A DNA stretch of 7,512 bases from a bacterium. GTDB taxonomy: Bacteria; Krumholzibacteriota; Krumholzibacteria; LZORAL124-64-63. Shown piece by piece: positions 1 through 6,359 of this stretch. How positions within the stretch are numbered: position 1 is the stretch's first letter; the number at the start of each line of letters is the position of its first letter. Both the position numbers and the translations under genes were made by a program. Location of the stretch: the NCBI GenBank assembly GCA_003646045.1, contig QNDV01000105.1:1-7512 (forward strand). Direction: 5' to 3'. The notes beneath the pieces are model-generated. The model saw only the letters and a list, made by a program, of their open reading frames with translations, was not told the origin of the DNA and ran no database searches.

Positions 1-2248
1 AGGCAAAACCGCGGGGGTACTGGATCTTGAGCCCGTGCTGCAGGTGGCTGCGTTCCTCCTTCTGCTCCGCCTTGGTATGGGGCAGGTAGAGGGGGCTTTC
101 CTTCATGATGTCCCACATGCGGTCGACAAAGGCCTGCTTGGCGTCGGTGTCCAGGCCCAGGGCGGCCTGGAACGCAGGTTCGGCCTCGACCATGTCGAAC
201 ATCTCGGTCAGGGGAATCTCCGTGGGACAGACCCGCGTGCAGTTGTCGCAGCGGGTACAGGCCAGGAAGGCCAGCGCCTCGGCCTGGTCTACGGTGTCGC
301 CACGGGACAGACGTTCTGCGGTCCGGCGCCGGGTGATGGGCGTGGCCGGGCCCAGGGCGCCGAAGACATCGCTGGTGGGACAGACCCGCTCGCAGCTGTC
401 ACATTCGGCGCAGGCACTGTTGATGCGGGCGATGGAGGGACGTGCCGCGGCCAGGGTGGGAGGTACCACGCCGGGAATGGCCAGACGGGTCAGGCGCCAC
501 AGGGCCCGGCCCAGGAAGTAGGGCGAGACTCCCCTGCGGTCCCGGCGGCCACTCATGAGCAGATCCACGATCTTGCCCAGCAGGGGTGCCGGCAACTTCG
601 TATACAGCTTGAGCCGCCAATTGCGCGCTGCGCCGTTGATGTACTTGGCACGGTTGAGCAGGCGGTCCGGGTCCAGGCGGTCCTTGGCTTCGCGGTGACT
701 GGCCAGACGGTCCGCCTCGGCATCTGTTTCCCGCCCCAGGAAGGGCAGGTTCCACAGACCGGTTCCATAGAGCCGGCCGCCCAGTCTCAGGGCGGCCTGG
801 GTCATGAAAGGCACCAGCGTCAGGTACAATTTGTGGCGGTGGGTACCCGTATCGGCCAGCAGGATGGACTGGACCAGCATTTCACCGTCGGGCAGCAGGT
901 GCGCCTCGGTCTTGAGGGGGTTGTTGGTCCAACCGGTGACCGACGCCGTGAGGAAATCACAGTATTCCACGAAGCGTGCCAGCGGCAGCACCACCTCGCT
1001 GACCAGCATGGAAGGACCGCGGGACTTCATCTGTACCGGGGCGTAGCGGTGATCCCAGAGCATATGGGCCTGGTGGACCGTCAGGCGGCGGTACTGCAGG
1101 TCACGGTAGCGGCGCCGATCACCACCGGGGGCAAAGAGGGGGTAGCGCAGGCAGCGCTCATAATCCGCCCGGGTATCGAACTCCAGGACCACCACATGTT
1201 CCACACTGTCGAGACTGCGGGCCGTTTCCAGGTCCCGTCGCTCACGGCGGGTCTTGAGTTCGTCGCTTTCCTCCACCGCCTGGTCCAGCAGGCGGCGGTG
1301 ACGGGTGGCCTGGACCTCGGCCGTGATCTTCATGTACTCGTGGTCGAAGTAGAGCACGCTCGTGGGCTGCAGCTCCCATTCGCGTACCATCTCCATGAAG
1401 GCCACCGCGTGGTCCACGGCGCCGAAGCTGAAGGCGTAGGGTTTGGATACGAAGGCGTCGGACTTGATTTCCACCCGGGCGCCGGCGATGACGCCAAGCT
1501 GGCCCTCGCTGCCGAAGAGGGCCGCGAATTCCTCACTGTCGGGTCGCAGTGTCTCCAACTCGCCGTCGGGGCGTAGATGCAGCAGTGCCTGCACCGAGCG
1601 TCGGACGGGCCCGTACTTGTAGGCGCCCAGTCCCAGACCACCGGTGGCTATCCAGCCGCAGAGGGTGCCGCTGTGGGGGTTGGTGATCTCCTGTTTCAGG
1701 GCCAGACCCCGCTCTCGCAGATCACGGCGAATGTTGGCCACCAGGGCTCCGGGACCCACCAGTACCGTCTCACCGTCGGCGGCGGGATGGATGCCGTCGA
1801 GGTGGGTCAGGTCCAACACGATTTCGCCGCCCACGGGCACGGCGCCACCGAAGGGCCAGGTACCGGCGCCGCGCAAACACCAGGGCCGGTGGTTTTCGCG
1901 GGACCAGCGGACGAAGGACTGCAGATCGGCCAGGGTTCCGGGCCGCACTACCAGACGCGTGTCCAGGTTGACCAGGGAGCGGCGAATGAAAACCGGAATG
2001 GCCGGGGTGCCACTGTCACTGGTGTAGATTTCGCGCTGCACGGCGTCGGGGCGGAACACCACGCTGGCATCCGACAGGAGGTCGGCCAGGTTGCGGTGGT
2101 CCTCGTCCTGGGGCGTTTGCTCACCATGGCCGGGCAGGGTCATTTCGTAGAGCAAGCGCACCGAGCGTGCCTGGGAAGCCACACGTGCAGCGGCCGAATC
2201 CTCGAATAGCGGCGCAAATTCGCCGATGTCGTGCGAAAACCTGATCAT
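1..2248 (-). CDS. FAD-binding / 4Fe-4S fusion oxidoreductase, GlcD-GlcF-like (partial, C-terminus outside window)
   Basis: Translating the minus strand from the ATG at 2248 gives 749 residues with no stop before the left edge, so the gene is 3'-truncated by the window. An in-frame TGA at 2275-2273 lies upstream with no start codon between, which fixes this start; the Shine-Dalgarno match is weak. Residues about 90-265 look like a PCMH-type FAD domain: RGAGTWPFGG at 126-135 and GWIATGG at 198-204, followed by KYG. A FAD-oxidase C-type domain follows and closes with LDPDRLLN at 525-532. Two ferredoxin-like motifs come next: C613, C616, C619, C623-Pro and C664, C667, C670, C674-Pro, enough for two [4Fe-4S] clusters. 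The architecture resembles GlcD fused to GlcF, or D-lactate / D-2-hydroxyglutarate dehydrogenases, which pass electrons from a hydroxy acid through FAD and Fe-S to quinone or another carrier. I see no HxGDGNxH or HGIG motif, so the substrate is open. A Cys-rich CCG domain may follow outside the window. Confidence 0.88.
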   Translation of the reverse strand, partial: MIRFSHDIGEFAPLFEDSAAARVASQARSVRLLYEMTLPGHGEQTPQDEDHRNLADLLSDASVVFRPDAVQREIYTSDSGTPAIPVFIRRSLVNLDTRLVVRPGTLADLQSFVRWSRENHRPWCLRGAGTWPFGGAVPVGGEIVLDLTHLDGIHPAADGETVLVGPGALVANIRRDLRERGLALKQEITNPHSGTLCGWIATGGLGLGAYKYGPVRRSVQALLHLRPDGELETLRPDSEEFAALFGSEGQLGVIAGARVEIKSDAFVSKPYAFSFGAVDHAVAFMEMVREWELQPTSVLYFDHEYMKITAEVQATRHRRLLDQAVEESDELKTRRERRDLETARSLDSVEHVVVLEFDTRADYERCLRYPLFAPGGDRRRYRDLQYRRLTVHQAHMLWDHRYAPVQMKSRGPSMLVSEVVLPLARFVEYCDFLTASVTGWTNNPLKTEAHLLPDGEMLVQSILLADTGTHRHKLYLTLVPFMTQAALRLGGRLYGTGLWNLPFLGRETDAEADRLASHREAKDRLDPDRLLNRAKYINGAARNWRLKLYTKLPAPLLGKIVDLLMSGRRDRRGVSPYFLGRALWRLTRLAIPGVVPPTLAAARPSIARINSACAECDSCERVCPTSDVFGALGPATPITRRRTAERLSRGDTVDQAEALAFLACTRCDNCTRVCPTEIPLTEMFDMVEAEPAFQAALGLDTDAKQAFVDRMWDIMKESPLYLPHTKAEQKEERSHLQHGLKIQYPRGFA

Positions 2249-2401
2249 TGTGACCGTTCCGGGGGTGGGTCCTCACGTCGTGGTGGACGCCGCAATTTAA
2301 CATGACTCGGCCGGATCCGACAGGATCGGATTGGTCCTGGACGGAAAAACACTGCGGCAGATTCAACGTGGGCCGGGCAGCGCCGGATAATGCCAGTTAT
2401 G
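2249..2401 (-). promoter_or_regulatory. Spacer upstream of the FAD/Fe-S gene, with a 6-5-6 inverted repeat
   Basis: This 153-base gap separates the hypC terminator from the next start codon and must hold any separate promoter for the FAD/Fe-S gene. It contains a perfect inverted repeat, ATCCGA (2315-2320) and TCGGAT (2326-2331), around a 5-base spacer. On the minus strand TTAAAT lies just downstream of the repeat (about 2295-2300) and could be a poor -10 box, but the matching -35 is weak. The repeat could be an operator. No regulator gene is present in the window and I do not recognise the motif. No credible small gene is seen here. Confidence 0.3.
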
Positions 2402-2461
2402 AAAAAACAAAGCCTTCGTGCCTAATCGCAACCGGGGGCGCCACTTGCTGTTGCCCCCGGT
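2402..2461 (-). terminator. Probable terminator of the sdhCAB-hypC transcript
   Basis: A perfect 9-bp GC-rich stem, ACCGGGGGC paired with GCCCCCGGT, lies at 2431-2461 with a 13-base loop, 15 bases past the hypC stop codon. On the transcribed minus strand six T residues follow at 2407-2402, but about 23 bases after the stem rather than immediately after it. Strong stem and position favour termination or 3'-end protection. The displaced T-tract makes textbook intrinsic termination less certain. Confidence 0.5.
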
Positions 2462-2476
2462 ATCGGCCTTCAGGAT

Positions 2477-2752
2477 TCACGAAACATCCTTCTGGCCGGT
2501 GGGGTCCGTGGCCTCATCAAGGCTCTGCAACTCCGCCATGCGGTGCAGGAGTTCGAGGGTCTCCTGCGCCTCCTCTTCCTTCAACTGGGCCAGGGCGAAA
2601 CCCGCGTGTACCAATACGTAATCACCCAGGCCGGCCTCGGGCACGTAGGCCAGGCAGACCTCTTGGGAGACGCCGGAAAAATCGACGGTCCCCATGGGCA
2701 GGAGACCGCCCTCGAGCAGGTCGGTGATCTTGCCGGGAATGCCGAGGCACAT
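2477..2752 (-). CDS. hypC: HypC/HupF-family [NiFe]-hydrogenase maturation chaperone
   Basis: The 91-residue product begins MCLGIPGKI, the family signature in which Cys2, exposed after removal of Met1, is essential. It later has GDYVLVHAGFAL (residues 43-54) with the conserved His49, then an acidic helix EEEAQETLELL. HypC works with HypD to build the Fe(CN)2CO group and deliver it to the hydrogenase large-subunit precursor in the cytoplasm. The length is normal for the family, with a short polar tail. ATG at 2752 is chosen over the in-frame ATG at 2761 because it puts Cys at position 2 and because AAAGGA at 2766-2761 gives an 8-base spacing to it. The gene begins 26 bases after the sdhB stop on the same strand, so it is probably the last cistron of the sdh operon. 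No hypD, hypE or hydrogenase gene is in the window, so its target enzyme is elsewhere. Confidence 0.93.
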   Translation of the reverse strand: MCLGIPGKITDLLEGGLLPMGTVDFSGVSQEVCLAYVPEAGLGDYVLVHAGFALAQLKEEEAQETLELLHRMAELQSLDEATDPTGQKDVS

Positions 2753-2760
2753 CGGGGTCA

Positions 2761-2766
2761 TCCTTT
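2761..2766 (-). promoter_or_regulatory. Ribosome binding site of hypC
   Basis: AAAGGA on the minus strand sits 8 bases before the ATG at 2752. It overlaps the alternative in-frame ATG at 2761, so that upstream ATG would have no usable site. This decides the start that leaves Cys at residue 2. Confidence 0.65.
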
Positions 2767-2778
2767 CTATGGGTCTTC

Positions 2779-3540
2779 CTAGGCGCCCCTGATGGCCCCC
2801 CGCAGATACTCCCGCCGCATCTTGGCGATATGCTCGATGGAGATCTCCTTGGGGCAGACCGCCTCGCATTCGCCGTGGTTCGAGCAGTCGCCAAAGCCCT
2901 CTTCATCCATCTGCGCCACCATGGCCAGGGCCCGGCGGACGCGCTCGGGCTCGCCCTGGGGCAGGTAGGCAAACTGGGATATCTTGGCGCTCACGAACAG
3001 GGAAGCCGAGGCGTTGGGGCAGGCCGCCACGCAGGCACCGCAGCCGATGCAGGAGGCGGCGTCCATGGCCTTGTCCGCGGAGACCTTGGGCACCGGCACG
3101 GCGTTGCCGTCGGGGGCCGAGCCCACATTCATGGACACGAAGCCGCCCTTCTGCTGGATCCGGTCGAAAGCCAGGCGGTCCACCACCAGATCCTTGATGA
3201 TGGGGAACGGGCCGGCGCGGAAGGGTTCCACCGTGACGGTCTCGCCGTCGGTGAAGTTCCGCATGCGGACCTCGCAGGTGGTGGTGGCGGCGTGGGGTCC
3301 GTGGGCCACACCCTTGATCACCAGACCGCAGGTACCGCAGATGCCCTCGCGGCAGTCGTTGTCGAACTCGACGGCTTCCTCGCCCTTCTTTACCAGCTGC
3401 TCGTTCAGGATGTCGAGCATCTCAAGGAAGGACATTTCCGGCAGCACGTTCTCTACCGTGTAGTCGACGAAGTTGCCCTTGTCCGCGCCCCGGGCCTGGC
3501 GCCAGATCTTCAGGTTGATGGTTATGCCTTTATCGCTCAT
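2779..3540 (-). CDS. sdhB: Succinate dehydrogenase / fumarate reductase iron-sulfur subunit
   Basis: The 253-residue protein carries electrons from the flavin in SdhA to the haems and quinone in SdhC. The N-terminal ferredoxin-like domain binds [2Fe-2S] through C63, C68, C71 and C89. In the C-terminal domain C164, C167, C170 and C229 match the [4Fe-4S] ligands, and C174, C219 and C225 the [3Fe-4S] ligands; the CxxCGxC and CPKEI contexts are typical. All eleven ligand cysteines are present, so the subunit looks functional. The frame is open upstream to 3648, but ATG at 3540 is chosen because homology starts there and GAGGAAGG lies 7 bases upstream; the longer reading would overlap sdhA. The start is 14 bases after the sdhA stop. 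The sequence is of the Bacteroidetes/epsilon B-type rather than the E. coli type. Confidence 0.96.
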   Translation of the reverse strand: MSDKGITINLKIWRQARGADKGNFVDYTVENVLPEMSFLEMLDILNEQLVKKGEEAVEFDNDCREGICGTCGLVIKGVAHGPHAATTTCEVRMRNFTDGETVTVEPFRAGPFPIIKDLVVDRLAFDRIQQKGGFVSMNVGSAPDGNAVPVPKVSADKAMDAASCIGCGACVAACPNASASLFVSAKISQFAYLPQGEPERVRRALAMVAQMDEEGFGDCSNHGECEAVCPKEISIEHIAKMRREYLRGAIRGA

Positions 3541-3547
3541 GGCTGAA

Positions 3548-3555
3548 CCTTCCTC
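3548..3555 (-). promoter_or_regulatory. Ribosome binding site of sdhB, overlapping the sdhA stop
   Basis: GAGGAAGG on the minus strand ends 7 bases before the sdhB ATG at 3540, and its first base is the last base of the sdhA TAG. This supports the 3540 start over longer readings and suggests translational coupling between sdhA and sdhB. Confidence 0.75.
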
Positions 3556-5483
3556 TACTTGTAGCTGCGGGTCTTCAGTTCCACGTTCTCGAAGACCAGG
3601 TCTTCCTTGTGCATCACCGGTTCCTTGTCCTGGCCGGTGTACTCCCACGCCGAGACGAAGGTGAAGTTGGCGTCGTCACGTTTGGCTTCGCCGTCCTCGG
3701 TCTTGTGCTCTTCGCGGAAGTGGCCGCCGCAGCTCTCTTCGCGCATGAGGGCGTCGCGGGCCATGACTTCGCCCAGCTCGAGGTAATCACCCAGGCGGTT
3801 GGCCTGCTCCAGCTGCTTGTTCAGGTCGCTGTCGGTACCGGCCAGGGCCAGGTCCTGCCAGAAGGTCTGGCGAAGTTCCTTGATCCTGCCGATGGCCTCG
3901 GTCAGGCCTTCGCGGTTGCGGGCCATACCCACTTTCGTCCACATGACCCGGCCCAGATCCCAGTGGATCTCCCTGACCGTCCGGTTGCCCTTGATGGAGA
4001 GCAGTTTCCGCAGGTGGGTCTGAACGTCGTTCTCGACGTCCTTGAACTCGGCGGCGTCGGGATTGGTGTCCTTGAGATCGGCGCCGGCCAGGTAGTTGGC
4101 CACCACCCGCGGTACCACGAAATAGCCGTCGGCCAGACCCTGCATCAGGGCGCTGGCACCGAGACGGTTGGCGCCGTGGTCGGAGAAGTTGGCTTCGCCG
4201 GCCACGAACAGGCCCTCAATGGTGCTCTCCAGGTTGTAGTCCACCCACAACCCGCCCATGGTGTAGTGGGGGGCGGGATAGATCATCATGGGCGTCTCGT
4301 ATGGGTTCTCGCCGGTGATCTCCTCGTACATGGCGAAGAGGTTTCCGTAGCGGTCGGCCACCACGTCACGGCCCAACCGGCCGATGGCTTCGGCAAAGTC
4401 CAGGTAGACCGACTGCTCCGACAGATGGGCACTCTTGCCCTGGTCGCACTCCACCAGGGCCGCGCGGGCCGCGATGTCACGGGGCACCATGTTGCCGAAG
4501 GCGGGGTAGCGTCGCTCCAGGTAGTAGTCCCTGTCTGCCTCGGGAATATCCGTGGGCTTGCGGCCGTCTCCTGCCTTGCCGGGCACCCACACGCGGCCGT
4601 CGTTGCGCAGGGATTCGCTCATCAGGGTGAGCTTGGACTGGTAGTCGCCCAACTGCGGTACCGCCGTGGGGTGGATCTGGGTATAACAGGGGTTGGAGAA
4701 GAGGGCGCCCCGCCGATGGGCCCGCCAGGCCGCCGTGGCATTACTGTTGACGGCGTTGGTGGAAAGGTAGAACACCGGGCTGTAACCACCGGTGGCCAGC
4801 ACCACCGCATCGGCGGCGTAGCGCTTGATCTCGCCGGTCATCAACTCGCGGACGATGATGCCGCGGGCCTTGCCGTCCACCACCACCAGATCCAGCATTT
4901 CGTGCCGCGGGAACATCTTCACCGTGCCCGCATCGACCTGCCGGCTCAGGGCGCTGTAGACCCCCAGCAGCAGTTGCTGGCCGGTCTGGCCCCGGGCGTA
5001 GAACGTGCGGCTGACCTGTACGCCACCGAAGGTCCGGTTGGCCAGGGTACCGCCGTATTCACGGGCGAAGGGCACACCCATGGCCACCGACTGGTCGATG
5101 ATGGCCATGGACAACTCGGCCAGGCGGTAAACGTTGGCTTCCCGGCTGCGGTAGTCGCCGCCCTTGATGGTGTCGTAGAACAGGCGGTACACGCTGTCAC
5201 CGTCGTTCTGGTAGTTCTTGGAGGCGTTGATGCCGCCCTGGGCCGCCACCGAGTGGGCGCGGCGGGGGCTGTCCTGGATGCAGAAGTTGAGCACGTTGTA
5301 GCCCAGCTCGCCCAGGGTTGCCGCGGCGCCGCCGCCGGCCAGACCCGTACCCACCACGATGATGGTGCGTTTGCGCCGGTTACCGCCGGGGGCCACCAGG
5401 GGATTGTCTATCATGTGCCGGTCCCACTTGTCGGCCAGGGGGCCGGTGGGGATCTTGGCATCGAAGTTGAAGTTGTTGCTCAT
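3555..5483 (-). CDS. sdhA: Succinate dehydrogenase / fumarate reductase flavoprotein subunit
   Basis: This 642-residue catalytic subunit interconverts succinate and fumarate on the cytoplasmic face of the membrane. The Rossmann motif VVGTGLAGG (residues 43-51) binds the FAD ADP moiety. H77, in [11 protein letters not shown], is the expected covalent FAD ligand. Predicted dicarboxylate-site residues are all present: H271 in HPTAVP, R293 in ESLRNDGR, the proton-shuttle Arg R335 in MVPRD, H406 in HYTMGG and R440 in [20 protein letters not shown] is characteristic of the B-type (Bacteroidetes/epsilon) branch. The helical C-terminal domain ends with the usual [16 protein letters not shown] tail. 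The length is normal and I see no frameshift. The start is 2 bases after the sdhC stop, with a strong Shine-Dalgarno inside the end of sdhC. The sequence alone does not show whether the enzyme runs as a dehydrogenase or a fumarate reductase. Confidence 0.97.
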   Translation of the reverse strand: MSNNFNFDAKIPTGPLADKWDRHMIDNPLVAPGGNRRKRTIIVVGTGLAGGGAAATLGELGYNVLNFCIQDSPRRAHSVAAQGGINASKNYQNDGDSVYRLFYDTIKGGDYRSREANVYRLAELSMAIIDQSVAMGVPFAREYGGTLANRTFGGVQVSRTFYARGQTGQQLLLGVYSALSRQVDAGTVKMFPRHEMLDLVVVDGKARGIIVRELMTGEIKRYAADAVVLATGGYSPVFYLSTNAVNSNATAAWRAHRRGALFSNPCYTQIHPTAVPQLGDYQSKLTLMSESLRNDGRVWVPGKAGDGRKPTDIPEADRDYYLERRYPAFGNMVPRDIAARAALVECDQGKSAHLSEQSVYLDFAEAIGRLGRDVVADRYGNLFAMYEEITGENPYETPMMIYPAPHYTMGGLWVDYNLESTIEGLFVAGEANFSDHGANRLGASALMQGLADGYFVVPRVVANYLAGADLKDTNPDAAEFKDVENDVQTHLRKLLSIKGNRTVREIHWDLGRVMWTKVGMARNREGLTEAIGRIKELRQTFWQDLALAGTDSDLNKQLEQANRLGDYLELGEVMARDALMREESCGGHFREEHKTEDGEAKRDDANFTFVSAWEYTGQDKEPVMHKEDLVFENVELKTRSYK

Positions 5484-5485
5484 GA

Positions 5486-6199
5486 CTAGTGACCTCCCGA
5501 TACTGCCGCGCTGGCGGAGGCGGGATCGACGAAGAAGTACATGTAGATCGGCAGTCCGATGAACGCGATGGCTATCAGCCAGGCAAAGACCCTGGCGACG
5601 TTGACCAGCAGTGGCAACCAGCGGTCATTCGTCCAGCCCAGGGACTGGAAAGCACTCCAGAAACCGTGTCTGAGATGAAAGCCCAGGACGGCCATGACCA
5701 GCACGTACCAGCCCACCAAGGCGGGTTGCTGGAAGGCGATGGCCACCGTCTTGTAGAGGTTCTTGACTCCTCCGGGCAGGATCTCGTGGTCACCGAACTT
5801 GAAGGTCCAGACATGCCCGATCACGAAAATTATGATCAGGGCGCCGCCGTATATCATGGTCCTCGACGCCAGGGTCTTGCGGCTGGTACCACCGGCGTTC
5901 TTCGCGTACTTGTAGCCTTCCTTGCGCGCGGCGCGCTTGTCGGTCCAGGCCACGGTGAAGGCCGAAACCATGTGGAAGACGAAAATCGCGATGAGCCCCG
6001 CCTCGAAGGCGTAGATGAACCAGCCGTGAATCAGGCTCTCGAGGAAGTGGGCGTAGTGGTTGAAGGCGTCCGGGCCGATGAAGATGGTGAGATTCCCGAG
6101 CAGGTGTACGATGATGAAGCCGATGAGGCAGAATCCCGTGATGCCCGTGATCACCTTCTTCCCGATGGATGACCAGGCTGTGGAGCCGAAGGAATTCAT
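5486..6199 (-). CDS. sdhC: Succinate dehydrogenase cytochrome b558 subunit (dihaem, five-helix)
   Basis: The 237-residue membrane anchor matches the SdhC b558 family, in which one five-helix protein replaces the usual SdhC/SdhD pair. Hydrophobic segments lie at about 16-37, 62-84, 115-134, 160-178 and 202-224. Histidines H32, H76, H129 and H175 fall in helices 1, 2, 4 and 5 and correspond by position to the four haem ligands of Wolinella succinogenes FrdC (H44, H93, H143, H182), so two b haems are expected. This family usually reacts with menaquinone. The Glu that Wolinella carries two residues before its fourth ligand (E180) is Gly173 here, which argues against a Wolinella-type proton E-pathway. 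ATG at 6199 has GGGAG about 10 bases upstream. It is the first gene of the sdhCAB-hypC operon and nearly touches sdhA. Confidence 0.95.
   Translation of the reverse strand: MNSFGSTAWSSIGKKVITGITGFCLIGFIIVHLLGNLTIFIGPDAFNHYAHFLESLIHGWFIYAFEAGLIAIFVFHMVSAFTVAWTDKRAARKEGYKYAKNAGGTSRKTLASRTMIYGGALIIIFVIGHVWTFKFGDHEILPGGVKNLYKTVAIAFQQPALVGWYVLVMAVLGFHLRHGFWSAFQSLGWTNDRWLPLLVNVARVFAWLIAIAFIGLPIYMYFFVDPASASAAVSGGH
5493..5498 (-). promoter_or_regulatory. Ribosome binding site of sdhA inside the end of sdhC
   Basis: GGGAGG on the minus strand lies in the last codons of sdhC, 9 bases before the sdhA ATG at 5483. With only two bases between the sdhC TAG and this ATG, the two genes are probably translationally coupled. 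Confidence 0.8.
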
Positions 6200-6359
6200 G
6201 GAATCGTCGCTCCCGTAAGGGTGGATTCAGAGTGCGTCTGAACGTCTTGAATTAGAACATACACGGTTGTTCGGTTCACCAATAAAATCAAGTCTGGATC
6301 CAGCTATTTGCCTAATACTAAACGAAATAGGTATGCATTTTCGGCGGCCGTCGCGATTG
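6200..6359 (-). promoter_or_regulatory. sdh operon leader / control region with small inverted repeats
   Basis: This 160-base spacer is clearly richer in A and T (especially 6241-6345) than the genes around it, as expected for a promoter region. I could not find a -35/-10 pair with both good hexamers and spacing, so no exact promoter is claimed. Three symmetric elements are visible: TTCAGA/TCTGAA with a 5-base spacer at 6226-6242, which would form a hairpin in the leader RNA 13 bases before the sdhC Shine-Dalgarno; the perfect palindrome CTGGATCCAG at 6294-6303; and CTATTT/AAATAG with a 15-base spacer at 6304-6330. The last might form a weak 3' stem for the preceding beta-helix gene. No strong intrinsic terminator follows that gene, so some read-through into sdhC is possible. 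Confidence 0.4.

Noticed and set aside
35..1576. 513-codon plus-strand open frame (and a 210-codon one at 1577-2209)
   Set aside because: Both lie opposite the FAD/Fe-S gene, whose minus-strand frame is open for 749 codons with clear FAD and Fe-S motifs. The plus-strand products show no known domain.
2302..2727. 141-codon plus-strand open frame over the hypC terminator and hypC
   Set aside because: It is rich in Pro, Arg and Gly, has no domain, and crosses a terminator hairpin and a well-supported gene on the opposite strand.
2753..2869. N-terminal extension of hypC from an ATG at 2869
   Set aside because: HypC requires Cys at position 2, which only the 2752 start gives. The extension is sdhB sequence out of frame.
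2830..3546. 238-codon plus-strand open frame opposite sdhB
   Set aside because: It is an antisense shadow of sdhB, whose eleven cluster-ligand cysteines are intact on the minus strand.
3541..3648. N-terminal extension of sdhB from an ATG at 3648
   Set aside because: The extra 36 residues do not resemble SdhB and are the sdhA C-terminal region read in another frame. The ATG at 3540 has a strong ribosome binding site.
3609..5489. 626-codon plus-strand open frame opposite sdhA
   Set aside because: It mirrors sdhA almost exactly. Its translation is low-complexity and rich in Gly, Val, His and Gln, as expected of the complement of a GC-rich gene, and shows no recognisable domain. The minus strand encodes an intact SdhA with all catalytic residues.
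6278..6292. Possible FNR-like site before sdhC
   Set aside because: Only one half-site, TTGAT on the minus strand, is present. The other half does not match ATCAA at the required spacing.
6310..6345. Possible -10 boxes (TAGTAT, TATTAG) in the AT-rich part of the sdh leader
   Set aside because: No acceptable -35 hexamer lies 16-18 bases upstream, so an exact promoter is not claimed.
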